Origin: Hyphomicrobiales bacterium
GTDB lineage: Bacteria; Pseudomonadota; Alphaproteobacteria; Rhizobiales; Rhizobiaceae
DNA length: 49,301 bases
Reading direction: 5' to 3'
Assembly: GCA_900472785.1 (NCBI GenBank)
Contig: UCJH01000059.1
Coordinates: 1 to 49,301, forward strand
Shown: in pieces, positions 28,205 to 36,136 of the stretch
Position numbering within the stretch: the first letter of the stretch is position 1
Layout of the letters: each line of letters opens with the position of its first letter
The notes under the pieces: generated by a model
Told to the model about the DNA's origin: nothing
What the model saw: only the letters and a program-made list of their open reading frames with translations
Databases searched by the model: none
Translations under genes and position numbers: made by a program

Positions 28205-28236
28205 CAAAACCGTCCGCGCCGCGGATCGAAATCCGA

Positions 28237-28282
28237 GCCATGCCCGCCGTTTGTTTCCAAGCGTTGCGGGCGTGGCTTTTTT
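28237..28282 (+). terminator. Rho-independent terminator after fumC
   Basis: GCCATGCCCGC pairs with GCGGGCGTGGC (one G-U) across an 18-base loop and is followed by TTTTTT. It lies 32 bases after the fumC stop. Confidence 0.85.
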
Positions 28283-28333
28283 ATTGCCATTTCTTAACAC
28301 GTATCAGCGATAGTTCATGAGCTCGACGACAAT

Positions 28334-28362
28334 CTTAACGGTGCAAGCGACCAAACGTTAAG
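28334..28362 (+). promoter_or_regulatory. Dyad upstream of the diguanylate cyclase gene
   Basis: CTTAACG (28334-28340) and CGTTAAG (28356-28362) form a perfect 7-bp inverted repeat with a 15-base spacer, 65 bases before the start codon. The half-sites hold TTAA, but their spacing is not that of a CtrA box. It is a candidate regulator site. Confidence 0.35.
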
Positions 28363-28427
28363 GCTTCCAAAATCTTTTACCCCTAGAAATGATGATGACA
28401 GATAACGCGATTGGACAGGAGCTTGCC

Positions 28428-29498
28428 ATGCAAACGGCAGCCTCGCAGAAAATTCAGACCCCGGACATTGCCGCCCATGTCACGCATGCGATGCGGATCA
28501 TGGGCATATCGCCGATACCGCGGAACTATGAACTGTACTACGAGGCCTATATCGGCTCCAATCCGAAGCTCACCAAGGAACTGGCGGCACTCGGCAGCAA
28601 GGCGACCCAGGAAGAGCTCGACACGATCGGCGCGCAATATTTCAGCGACTTCCACCATCCGGCCGGCATCGATCGCGCCCACAACCACATGGCTTCGGAG
28701 CTGCTGGAGCTTTTGACCCTCCTCAAGGAGGAGCAGACCGCGCTCGAAAGCTACAACCGCATCCTCGGCGAAGCCTATTCCAACATCACCAGCAAGAGCA
28801 GCGCCAGCGCCGAAATCCTGCGCCACGCGGTCGCGCTCCTGACCACCGCAACCGCCGATACGATGAGCCAGGGCAAGGAGCGCGTGGAAAACGTCACGCT
28901 CAAGACCTTCGAAATGGAAGTCATCCGGCAGGAGCTCGACGAATACAAGCGCATCGCCAACACCGATTCTTTGACGCGGCTCGCCAACCGCCGCGCCTTC
29001 GACGAAAAGCTGGCGGCCCTCTACAATGCCGAGCAGACCCGGGCTTATACCGGTCTTCTCGTTGTTGATATCGATCACTTCAAGAAGGTCAACGACAGCT
29101 ATGGCCACCCGGTCGGAGACAAGATCCTGGCGACGGTCGGCACCGTGATCCGTGCTAACCTGCGCCGCGACGTCTTCGTGGCACGCACCGGCGGCGAGGA
29201 GTTTGCGATCATCCTGACCGACAGCACCGTCGAGGAATGCCTGCAGGTCGGCGAGCGCATCCGTACCGCGCTGGCCAACACGCCTTTCAAGAATTCAAAG
29301 ACCGGCATCAATTACGGCCCGATCACGCTGTCGGTCGGCGTTTGCCCGGCAACGGCCGCCGAAGATCCGGTCGATCTCTACAACAAGGCCGACATCGCGC
29401 TCTATTGTGCCAAGAATGCCGGCCGCAACCGCACCATCCTGTTCGAGGACGGCATGAAGAAGGACACCGGCAAGAGCTGGCTGATCTATCGCAAATAG
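28428..29498 (+). CDS. Diguanylate cyclase (GGDEF domain)
   Basis: The 356-residue protein has an N-terminal helical region (about 1-170, partly coiled coil) without transmembrane segments, and a C-terminal GGDEF domain. Visible motifs are DSLTRLANRRAFDE (about 180-193), the metal-binding VVDIDHFKKVND, and the active-site GGEEF (255-259). The product-inhibition I-site RxxD is not present at the expected spot (LRRD there). It should make cyclic di-GMP in the cytoplasm. The N-terminal NYELYYEAY pattern recurs in soluble alphaproteobacterial GGDEF proteins. AGGAG lies 6 bases before the ATG at 28428, which is why I prefer it to the ATG at 28389. Confidence 0.9.
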   Translation: MQTAASQKIQTPDIAAHVTHAMRIMGISPIPRNYELYYEAYIGSNPKLTKELAALGSKATQEELDTIGAQYFSDFHHPAGIDRAHNHMASELLELLTLLKEEQTALESYNRILGEAYSNITSKSSASAEILRHAVALLTTATADTMSQGKERVENVTLKTFEMEVIRQELDEYKRIANTDSLTRLANRRAFDEKLAALYNAEQTRAYTGLLVVDIDHFKKVNDSYGHPVGDKILATVGTVIRANLRRDVFVARTGGEEFAIILTDSTVEECLQVGERIRTALANTPFKNSKTGINYGPITLSVGVCPATAAEDPVDLYNKADIALYCAKNAGRNRTILFEDGMKKDTGKSWLIYRK

Positions 29499-29524
29499 GC
29501 CGGCGCTTTTTGCAAGACCCGATC

Positions 29525-29553
29525 TCGGCGCCCCTGCGGCGCCGATTTTCGTT
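29525..29553 (+). terminator. Probable terminator after the diguanylate cyclase gene
   Basis: TCGGCGCC and GGCGCCGA form a perfect 8-bp stem with a 5-base loop, followed by TTTTCGTTT. It lies 27 bases past the stop. Confidence 0.75.
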
Positions 29554-29588
29554 TCCGGCGGGTTACCCCGGAAACAGCCTCCCTCCCC

Positions 29589-29611
29589 GTGACCGCCTAG
29601 AAAGGCGTCAC
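29589..29611 (+). repeat. Hairpin in the leader of the second L,D-transpeptidase gene
   Basis: GTGAC-C-GCCT and AGGC-GTCAC pair around AGAA with one bulged base. It lies 59 bases before the start codon and may be part of the 5' untranslated region. Confidence 0.35.
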
Positions 29612-29669
29612 AACAGGGAGCGAACCGCAGACGGCGGATGATCTCCCCAACAAAACGGGAGATACCATC

Positions 29670-30317
29670 ATGAACCGCCTGACCCTTGCCCTGATCGCCG
29701 CCACGCTTCTCGCCGCTCCGGCCGCCCATGCCGCCGGCGCAGACCGCCCGGTCGAACTCGCATCGCTTCAGACCAGCACAGCCAAGACCGGCTGGCTGCA
29801 GGTATTGTCGGAAGGCAAGCCCGCCAAGGCGAAAGCCCGCGCCAGGAAGGATGTCAACATCTCGCCGATCCAGCGCGAACTGATCGCCTTTGACGAAAAG
29901 GCCACCCCCGGCACCATCATCGTCGACAATTCAGACCGCCGTCTTTATCATGTGCTCGGCAACGGCATTGCCATGCGGTATGCGGTCAGCGTCGGGCGCG
30001 AAGGCTTCATCTGGACCGGCACGAACACCGTCAGCCGCAAGGCGGAATGGCCGACCTGGAACCCGCCGGAGGACATGCGGGCGCGCGAAGCCAAAAAGGG
30101 CCATATCCTGCCGATCAGCATGGAGGGTGGCATCCAGAACCCGCTCGGCGCGCGCGCCATGTATCTCGGCTCGACGATCTACCGCATCCACGGCACCAAC
30201 CAGCCGTCCTCGATCGGCAAGGCCATGTCGTCCGGTTGCATCCGCATGGCCAACGAGGACGTCGAACACCTCTATGCCAATGTCAACATCGGCACAAAGG
30301 TCGTTGTCCGCGACTGA
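29670..30317 (+). CDS. Secreted L,D-transpeptidase (ErfK/YkuD family)
   Basis: This 215-residue protein has a signal peptide (LTLALIAATLLAAPAAHAAG, cleavage near residue 22) and a YkuD domain from about residue 85. The catalytic region reads HGTNQPSSIGKAMSSGCIRM, with Ser in place of the more usual His just before Gly-Cys; this SSGC form is frequent in rhizobial paralogues. It probably crosslinks peptidoglycan in the periplasm. It is much smaller than the lipoprotein homologue at 24.4-26.3 kb and lacks a PG-binding domain. GGAG is 9 bases upstream of the ATG. Confidence 0.9.
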   Translation: MNRLTLALIAATLLAAPAAHAAGADRPVELASLQTSTAKTGWLQVLSEGKPAKAKARARKDVNISPIQRELIAFDEKATPGTIIVDNSDRRLYHVLGNGIAMRYAVSVGREGFIWTGTNTVSRKAEWPTWNPPEDMRAREAKKGHILPISMEGGIQNPLGARAMYLGSTIYRIHGTNQPSSIGKAMSSGCIRMANEDVEHLYANVNIGTKVVVRD

Positions 30318-30334
30318 GGTTTTCTTCGTCCGGT

Positions 30335-30361
30335 GCCGGCGGCGCGTGTCGCTCCGCCGGC
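30335..30361 (+). terminator. GC-rich hairpin between convergent genes
   Basis: GCCGGCGG and CCGCCGGC form a perfect 8-bp stem with an 11-base loop, 17 bases after the transpeptidase stop. There is no U-run after it, so it may act as an RNA 3' end only weakly. Confidence 0.4.
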
Positions 30362-30367
30362 CTGGAG

Positions 30368-30940
30368 TCAGCTTGCGTAGCGTAAGCTGATCAGCCGCAG
30401 GCATTCCGCAAATGCGGACAAGTCGTTGTAAAGCTTCTCTTTTGCAGCATTGCCGACGACAAAGACGCCGCCGCGGCTTTCGATGCCACCATCCAGCATG
30501 AGATTGTCTGCCATGTCGAAGTCCTCGATCGACAACCCGTCGGGGCCGCGTGTGCGCCCGTCGGCCGATGTCGTCAGCGCACCGCCGTAATATTCGGCAC
30601 AACGCTTGAAATGATCGGTGGCGACGTTGGTGTAGCCATAGACGACCTTGCCGAGCCCGCACATGAAGCCGAGTTCGAAGCTGGTGCCGACATCGGCGGC
30701 CAGGCCGCGAAACGGCGTCAGATTGGCGATCACCGCATCGGCGTCGCGCATCATGCCTTCGTTGATCGCGCTGATGGCAAGTCCAAGGCCTTTCTTGGTT
30801 CCGCTGGGCGGCACCTCCAGATCGCCGGGACACAAGGGTATGAAACCGGCCGCGCGGGTCATCTCGGCCTTCTGCCCCAGGATTTCACCGGCGTTGGAAA
30901 GAAACACGTCCGGGCCTGCAAGGTAGATTTTCTTCTGCAT
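30368..30940 (-). CDS. Nucleoside 2-deoxyribosyltransferase family protein
   Basis: The 190-residue protein starts KIYLAGPDVFL, has the conserved block RDADAVIANLTPFRG (about 65-79) and the catalytic Glu in GTSFELGFMCGLGK. These are signatures of the nucleoside 2-deoxyribosyltransferase family, which swaps bases on deoxyribosides in nucleotide salvage. Some members are instead nucleotide N-hydrolases, so the exact reaction is open. The start has a weak AAGG upstream. It is the 3'-most gene of a minus-strand run of five. Confidence 0.88.
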   Translation of the reverse strand: MQKKIYLAGPDVFLSNAGEILGQKAEMTRAAGFIPLCPGDLEVPPSGTKKGLGLAISAINEGMMRDADAVIANLTPFRGLAADVGTSFELGFMCGLGKVVYGYTNVATDHFKRCAEYYGGALTTSADGRTRGPDGLSIEDFDMADNLMLDGGIESRGGVFVVGNAAKEKLYNDLSAFAECLRLISLRYAS

Positions 30941-30973
30941 GAACTGTCTGCCTTTTTCAATTCGAGGCAGACC

Positions 30974-31762
30974 TTAGCGACATGCGTCGCTCCCTGCTAC
31001 CCTGGCGATGGCCAGAAGCTCCGGGCGGTATTCGAAATGCATCGTGTCATAGTGGTACCAGCGCCCGCCCCAGATGAAACCATGCCGCTCGAAGATCTCG
31101 ACGATCGCCATCGGAAACCGGTTCTCGTAGCGCGGGACATTGCCCGCCTTGCCGCCGGCCCAGACCCAGTAGTCTGCATAGGACGTGTTGAGATCGATCG
31201 CCGCGGCAAAGCTATGAACGGAGAGATTGGGAGCACCTGCCACCTTGCGCCAGTTGAAGGTTCCGGCGCTCGGGGTCAGGTATGGCTTGAGATCGGGTCG
31301 TTTTTCGAGGTCGTCTCGCACCGCCTCGAGCGCTGTGGCAACGCCGTGCCGCGTCGTCACCTGCAAAATCTGCCCGAACCAGTCGACCCCGCGCAGGCTT
31401 GTCGCGACTTCCTTCTTCGAGTTTCCGTAAAGCCGTTTCAAAAGCGGCTCACTGCGAATGCGGCCGGGATCCATGTTGCGCGCCGGTACCGTCTCGCAAG
31501 CACCGGAAGCGTAAAGGTCATGCAGGCTGTCCTCGATGTCGCCGCCAGCCAGTTTCGCCGCATGGTCCTTTGCTCGACCATCGTCGATCACCATCGGCGG
31601 CCCGCCATCGCGAAAGAACAGCCGGCCGGCCTCCTGCCGCTCCAAGGTATCCGGATAGGCGGCGATCAGCAGATCGACCCTTTGCTGAAGATCGATATCG
31701 GACGCCAATGCGTTCGAAACACAGGCGAGCAAAATGCCAAAAACAAGAACGAAGCGGATCAT
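30974..31762 (-). CDS. M15-family peptidase, D-alanyl-D-alanine carboxypeptidase-like
   Basis: The 262-residue protein has a signal peptide (FVLVFGILLACVSNALAS, cleaved near 20). A C-terminal zinc peptidase domain shows SVHSFAAAIDLN (first His and Asp ligands) and HYDTMHFEYRPE (final His ligand, catalytic Glu region), as in the M15 VanY-like group. It likely trims peptidoglycan peptides in the periplasm. Its start is 1 base past the stop of the small secreted protein gene, implying co-transcription and coupling. The Shine-Dalgarno site is weak. Confidence 0.87.
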   Translation of the reverse strand: MIRFVLVFGILLACVSNALASDIDLQQRVDLLIAAYPDTLERQEAGRLFFRDGGPPMVIDDGRAKDHAAKLAGGDIEDSLHDLYASGACETVPARNMDPGRIRSEPLLKRLYGNSKKEVATSLRGVDWFGQILQVTTRHGVATALEAVRDDLEKRPDLKPYLTPSAGTFNWRKVAGAPNLSVHSFAAAIDLNTSYADYWVWAGGKAGNVPRYENRFPMAIVEIFERHGFIWGGRWYHYDTMHFEYRPELLAIARVAGSDACR

Positions 31763-31763
31763 C

Positions 31764-32153
31764 TCAATCCACGGTAACGTCGAGGTAATCGCCGTCCGGA
31801 CCGCGATAGACCTTCACATTGACAAGGACGTCGCCCTGGATCAACGCCGCTGCGGCTGTCTGGTCGATATTGCCGAGCTGGATCATGCGTTCGGCCAGCT
31901 CCCGGTTCTTGGCGGAGGCGAAAAAGCCGTCGCCTTCGTCACCGGGCTGGAAAACGCCGTAGCGGTGATAATTGGCCCGGTCCTGGCGAATGATCTGCCA
32001 GGGTTCCCACAGGCGCTCGTCATAGGAATTGTAGAGATCGTCCTGGCCGATATAGGCGTTATATTCCGCGACCATTTCGTCAGCCTTAGCCGCGCCCGCG
32101 GAGACGGCGATCGTCGACGTGATCATCAGCACGGCTGCTGTCAGCTTTTTCAT
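31764..32153 (-). CDS. Small secreted protein of unknown function
   Basis: The 129-residue protein has a signal peptide (KKLTAAVLMITSTIAVSAGAAKA, cleaved near 24; core AAVLMITSTIAV). A mature part of about 105 residues is rich in Asp, Tyr and Gln (AYIGQDDLYNSYDERLWEP and so on). AGGAG is 8 bases before the ATG at 32153, preferred over 32186. It overlaps the promoter-proximal part of the M15 peptidase unit, with a single base between stop and next start. I recognise no family. Confidence 0.78.
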   Translation of the reverse strand: MKKLTAAVLMITSTIAVSAGAAKADEMVAEYNAYIGQDDLYNSYDERLWEPWQIIRQDRANYHRYGVFQPGDEGDGFFASAKNRELAERMIQLGNIDQTAAAALIQGDVLVNVKVYRGPDGDYLDVTVD

Positions 32154-32243
32154 GTCCGGCTCTCCTGCCCTATCGGCAGATGCCACGCACCTGCCCTTTG
32201 CCGAATACGTTTCGGGACAGGGGATTATTCTCGCGCCGCAGGC

Positions 32244-32852
32244 CTACCACATCGTCTTGGCAGCGCGCTCCGGCCATTCGCGATCGTAGGTTTCGCGGTC
32301 GAAATCCGCCTTGGCGGCCTTGAGCAATGTTCCGGGCGTCGGCAGATCGGCGGGATCGACGAAACGTTCCGGGTTCCAGATCTGCGAGCGGATCAGCGCC
32401 CGGGCGCATTGGAAATAAACCTCGCCGATGGTGACGATGATGACGCTGCGCGGGTGTTTGCCATCCACGGTGAAGGATGTCGTCAGATCGGAATCGACGC
32501 TGACGACGGCGGTGCCATTGATGCGCATCGTCGTGGTCGATCCGGGCACCAGGAACATCAGCGCCACGCGCGGATCGCGGACGACATTGGCGAGTGAATC
32601 GACGCGGTTGTTGCCGCGCCAGTCCGGCATCAGCACGGTGTGGTCGTCGGCAATCCGCACGACGCAGCCGTCGTCGCCGCGCGGCGAGCAATCGAGGCCC
32701 TCCGGCCCGACGGTCGCAAGTGCTGCAAATGGCGCCGCCTCGATCATTTGCCGATATTCCGGCGTCAGCGCCTTGGTCACCTTGACGATCGAGGCTTCGC
32801 TGCTGCCGCCATAAAGCGCATTGAGTTCTTCCACCGTACGAATGATCGTCAT
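32244..32852 (-). CDS. Pyridoxamine 5'-phosphate oxidase-family FMN protein
   Basis: The 202-residue protein has the split-barrel flavin fold of the PNPOx family: APFAALATVGPEGLDCSPRG (about 38-57), VLMPDWRGNNRVDSLANV, and RVALMFLVPGSTTTMRING. The form resembles the MSMEG_1061/DR1146-like FMN-binding subgroup, not the vitamin B6 enzyme PdxH. It probably binds FMN and may act as a reductase or stress protein. GGGAG lies 7 bases before the ATG at 32852, which decides the start. Confidence 0.87.
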   Translation of the reverse strand: MTIIRTVEELNALYGGSSEASIVKVTKALTPEYRQMIEAAPFAALATVGPEGLDCSPRGDDGCVVRIADDHTVLMPDWRGNNRVDSLANVVRDPRVALMFLVPGSTTTMRINGTAVVSVDSDLTTSFTVDGKHPRSVIIVTIGEVYFQCARALIRSQIWNPERFVDPADLPTPGTLLKAAKADFDRETYDREWPERAAKTMW

Positions 32853-32929
32853 CTGTTTCTCCCGGACCCGAAACGAAGGCTGTCCGGCAAGAGCATGAAA
32901 CTTTGATGACGAAGGCAAGGGAAAAATCG

Positions 32930-33844
32930 TCAGGCGACCGCGCGATCCTCCTTTTCGAACAGGAAGTCGCAGACGGCGTCGATCACCGCCGGCGCGGAGA
33001 CGATGCGTCGATGGCCAAGACCATTGGCCCAGAGAAGGCGGACGCGCCTGTTGGAGGCGGCATAACGGCGCGCGTGATCGGCTGCCACTTCCTTGTCGTC
33101 CTCGGCGTGGATCACGAGCACCGACGTCTGCAGCGATCCGATCATGCGGGCCGCATCGAATTCCTGAAGCGGCCGTCCGGCCAGCCGCTCCACCACGCCT
33201 TCCAGGGCGACTTGCGTTTTCGGACCCAGCCGCATGAACCGGCCGAAATCGGCAAACAGCCAGGCCATCTCGCTCGGCGCACCGATCAGCACCAGCCGGC
33301 CGGGGACACGCGCCGGCACGCAGGCAAGCGCTTGCCCCGCGGCGCAGGCAAGACTCGCGCCGCCAAAGGAATGGCCGACGGCCGCATCGAACGGCCCGAA
33401 GTGCCGCCAGGCCGCATCAATGGTCTGCACCGCCTGCGGCATCGTCAGGAAACGGCCGGGCGAAACGCCGTGACCCGGCCAGTCGAGCGCCACCACCTCG
33501 GCGCCGGCAGTCACGAGCCCGTCGATCAGCGCCGTCAGGTAATCGACCCGCGAGCCCCAGCCATGGGTCACGAGGACGCGCTTGCCGGTGGCCCGGGCCG
33601 CATCCGGCAGAAACCGGTGGGCCACGGCGCCGCCACCGGCCAGCGACAGCGACAAGGTTACCCGCTCGGCGCGCGCGACGAAGGGCGCCGCCTTTTCCAG
33701 GGCTGCAGCTTCCTTCGCGTTTTTCCCGCGCCTGCCCGGCGTCAGGCTGAAGATCCTGAAGGCGAGACGACCGGCCGCAACGGGAGAAAACACTGAAACA
33801 AGGGCCAGCGACATACGGATGACCTTGAGCGCAAAGGATGGCAT
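32930..33844 (-). CDS. Alpha/beta hydrolase
   Basis: The 304-residue protein has an N-terminal hydrophobic anchor (about 5-25) and an alpha/beta hydrolase fold. VLVTHGWGS marks the oxyanion region, GHSFGGAS the nucleophile elbow (Ser), VIHAEDDKEV the Asp, and NGLGHRRI the His. Substrate is unknown. The start at 33844 has GGAG 8 bases upstream; the much longer open frame to 34258 runs antisense through the MarR gene. It is divergent from that MarR regulator, 45 bp apart, and is probably its target. Confidence 0.9.
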   Translation of the reverse strand: MPSFALKVIRMSLALVSVFSPVAAGRLAFRIFSLTPGRRGKNAKEAAALEKAAPFVARAERVTLSLSLAGGGAVAHRFLPDAARATGKRVLVTHGWGSRVDYLTALIDGLVTAGAEVVALDWPGHGVSPGRFLTMPQAVQTIDAAWRHFGPFDAAVGHSFGGASLACAAGQALACVPARVPGRLVLIGAPSEMAWLFADFGRFMRLGPKTQVALEGVVERLAGRPLQEFDAARMIGSLQTSVLVIHAEDDKEVAADHARRYAASNRRVRLLWANGLGHRRIVSAPAVIDAVCDFLFEKEDRAVA

Positions 33845-33860
33845 AGTGGGACTCCGATAA

Positions 33861-33876
33861 TGTTCAATAATGAACA
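33861..33876. promoter_or_regulatory. Operator-like palindrome between marR-type and hydrolase genes
   Basis: TGTTCA-ATAA-TGAACA is a perfect 16-base dyad in the 45-bp divergent gap, and TGAACA recurs at 33890-33895 at the start of the MarR gene. It is AT-rich and centred between both starts, as expected of a MarR-family autorepression site. Confidence 0.6.
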
Positions 33877-33889
33877 ATAAAGTACAAGC

Positions 33890-34378
33890 ATGAACAAAAA
33901 TCAAGTCACATCCGCATCGACCGCCTTTCCCTGGGACCACCCCCGATTTCGCAGCTGGATCGCCGTCGCCCGGGCCTGCCAGCTGATGCAGCAGACGCTG
34001 ACGCGGGCGCTCGCGCCCCTCGACATCAAGCCGCCGCATCTCGACATCCTGGTCAACCTCTACCGGTTCGAAGGCATAACCCAGCAGGAACTGGCGCGAA
34101 AACTGTTGGTCGGGCGATCGAACATGAGCATGCTCCTGCCGCAGCTGGAAAAGCGCGGACTGATCGAACGTCGCGGCGACCGGAAGGACAAGCGTGTGCT
34201 GCGCCTGTCCCTGACGCCGTCCGGCCAGACGCTGACGCAGGAGGCGATGGCCATCCAAACCGCATTGATCGAAAAGTCGCTGACCGGCGCGCCGATCGAG
34301 GATTGCCTGATCGTCGCCGAATCGATGGAGCGGATCATCGGCATCCTGCTTGCCGGCGAGAACGACGCCGAGGAGTAG
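33890..34378 (+). CDS. MarR-family transcriptional regulator
   Basis: The 162-residue protein has a winged helix: ITQQELARKLLVGRSNMSMLLPQLEKRGLIERRGDRKDKRV (about 63-103), of which DKR in the wing is the family hallmark. Dimerising helices flank it. It likely represses itself and the divergent alpha/beta hydrolase by binding the palindrome in the 45-bp gap. No strong Shine-Dalgarno site is seen; the message may be nearly leaderless. Confidence 0.92.
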   Translation: MNKNQVTSASTAFPWDHPRFRSWIAVARACQLMQQTLTRALAPLDIKPPHLDILVNLYRFEGITQQELARKLLVGRSNMSMLLPQLEKRGLIERRGDRKDKRVLRLSLTPSGQTLTQEAMAIQTALIEKSLTGAPIEDCLIVAESMERIIGILLAGENDAEE

Positions 34379-34384
34379 CCGGGT

Positions 34385-35572
34385 CTATTCCGCAGGTTTC
34401 AACGACAGATATTCCCAGATCGCGACGAAGACGAGCACGGCAGCGCAGGCGAAGAACAGCAGATAGGGCTCGAGCAACAGCGAGGCGGGGATCAGGGCGA
34501 CCAGCAATCCCATCCCGACCAAATGTGACAGAGGCAGGCGCGGCGCAAGCGACCCCTTGATGCAGATGTTTCCGAGGATGAAGAGCAGCGGTCCGCCGAT
34601 CATCGCGCTCGCCGTCTTGAAATCCGTATGGCCATGCGGATGGGCAAGCATGAACTCCACGGCGACAGCGTCAAGAATGATGCCGGCGACGATCGGGATA
34701 TGTGCATAGGTGAAGACCGTCCGGGCGAGTTCTCCCGGCGTATCGGCGTTCTCAATATGCAGGGCGGCGCGTTGCTGGCCGAAACGGAAATAGATCCACC
34801 ACATCGTTACTGTCGTCGTAAAAGACGCGAAGAACATTGTGAACGTCAGCGGACTGAGCTCCATGTCTGCAAATTTGCCCCCGCCGATCAGGATCGTCTC
34901 GCCAAGACAGATGATCACGAAGAGCGCGCAGCGTTCTGCCATGTGGGAGCCGAGCACGTCCCAGTCGTCGACCGTGGATTTTCCCAGGCCCGGCAGGCGG
35001 AAGCCGAGCGCCGGCGAGATATATTCGATGACGATCGCCACGATCCACAGGGTCAGCCGCATCTCGTTTTCGGCAAACGTCCCGGCAATCCAGAAGATGC
35101 CGGAAAAGCATAGCCAGCCACTGATGCGGACGAAATTCATGCAGTTGTTGCGGCTGTGGCCTGAAAAGGCATAGACCGCGAACAGCGATCGCCCGACCTG
35201 CATGCCGACATAGGACAGTGCAAACAGCGTGCCCTTTTCGCCAAAGGCATGCGGAATGGCGGAAGACAGGAGGAGCCCGCCGAACATCAGCGCAAACAGC
35301 ATGGCCCTGACCGCCATGCGATCCGGATCGAGCCAGTTGGTCACCCAGGTCGTAAAGATCCACACCCACCACACGGCCAGAATCATCACGATCGTCTCGA
35401 TCCAGCCGGTCAGCGAATAGTGTCCGGCCAGCGTGTGCGAGAGCTGGATGATGGAGAAGACGAAGACCAGATCGAAGAAAAGCTCCGGAAAGGCGACCTT
35501 GCCCTCCTCGCCTTCCCTGCGTTCGCGCAGCCAGCGCCGGCGATCGGTCATGGCCTTGAAAAATCCGATCAC
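34385..35572 (-). CDS. Low-temperature-requirement A (LtrA) family membrane protein
   Basis: The 395-residue protein has about eleven to twelve hydrophobic helices. It opens with the family signature FPELFFDLVFVFSIIQLSH (about 28-46) and has HMAERCALFVIICLGETILI near the middle. LtrA proteins are named after a Listeria cold-growth gene; their biochemical function is unknown. The start is a GTG at 35572 with GGAG 8 bases upstream. The gene converges with the MarR gene, with 6 bases between stops. Confidence 0.9.
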   Translation of the reverse strand: MIGFFKAMTDRRRWLRERREGEEGKVAFPELFFDLVFVFSIIQLSHTLAGHYSLTGWIETIVMILAVWWVWIFTTWVTNWLDPDRMAVRAMLFALMFGGLLLSSAIPHAFGEKGTLFALSYVGMQVGRSLFAVYAFSGHSRNNCMNFVRISGWLCFSGIFWIAGTFAENEMRLTLWIVAIVIEYISPALGFRLPGLGKSTVDDWDVLGSHMAERCALFVIICLGETILIGGGKFADMELSPLTFTMFFASFTTTVTMWWIYFRFGQQRAALHIENADTPGELARTVFTYAHIPIVAGIILDAVAVEFMLAHPHGHTDFKTASAMIGGPLLFILGNICIKGSLAPRLPLSHLVGMGLLVALIPASLLLEPYLLFFACAAVLVFVAIWEYLSLKPAE

Positions 35573-35610
35573 GGCGTGTCTCCCTTGTTTATACTCACCG
35601 GCGCAGGCGT

Positions 35611-35985
35611 TCAGCGCGGTTTTTCGGTCTTGTCCCGGGTCATGCCCTTGGCCGCCAGATCACGCTCGTAGTCGGCAAACTTCTCAGCACCGGTTTCGCC
35701 AAGCTCCCGCAGGTACGTCCAGGTGAATATCCCGGTATCGTGGGTATCGTCGAAACCGAGCCGCACCGCATAATTGCCGGTCGGTATGGCCGAAATGATC
35801 GCGACGTTGCGTTTCCCCGGCACGGTCAGGCCCTGCCCCGGTCCATGGCCCTGCACCTCGGCCGAAGGCGACAGAACGCGCAGCATTTCCGCCGAAAGAT
35901 CGAAGGATGCGCCGTCGTTGAACGTTACGGTCAGCCTGTGACGGTCCTTCGAGACGCGCAGTTCGGTCGGCCAGATATCGGTCAT
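35611..35985 (-). CDS. DUF971 domain protein
   Basis: The 124-residue protein matches DUF971 (gamma-butyrobetaine hydroxylase N-terminal-like fold): WPTELRVSKDRHRLTVTFNDG at the start, VAIISAIPTGNYAVRLGFDDTHD in the middle, and GIFTWTYLREL. Family members are found near Fe-S cluster and molybdenum cofactor genes; moaA starts 152 bp away on the other strand. A role in iron or Fe-S handling is only a guess. GGAG 9 bases upstream supports the ATG at 35985 over that at 36000. Confidence 0.85.
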   Translation of the reverse strand: MTDIWPTELRVSKDRHRLTVTFNDGASFDLSAEMLRVLSPSAEVQGHGPGQGLTVPGKRNVAIISAIPTGNYAVRLGFDDTHDTGIFTWTYLRELGETGAEKFADYERDLAAKGMTRDKTEKPR

Positions 35986-36136
35986 GCACGCAGTCTCCAT
36001 TCTTCTGCCGAAGCACTAGCACGACCGCGACAGCGCGACAAAGCCTCCCGACGACGCATTTTGCATTCGATTCATGCGCTTGCGTCTTGACGCCGCCACC
36101 TTTGGTCACGACATTGAAGGCACAGGGAGATCGAAT

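Noticed and set aside
28334-28362. CtrA binding site reading of the TTAA dyad
   Set aside because: The TTAA halves are 19 bases apart, not 7, and in inverted rather than direct order.
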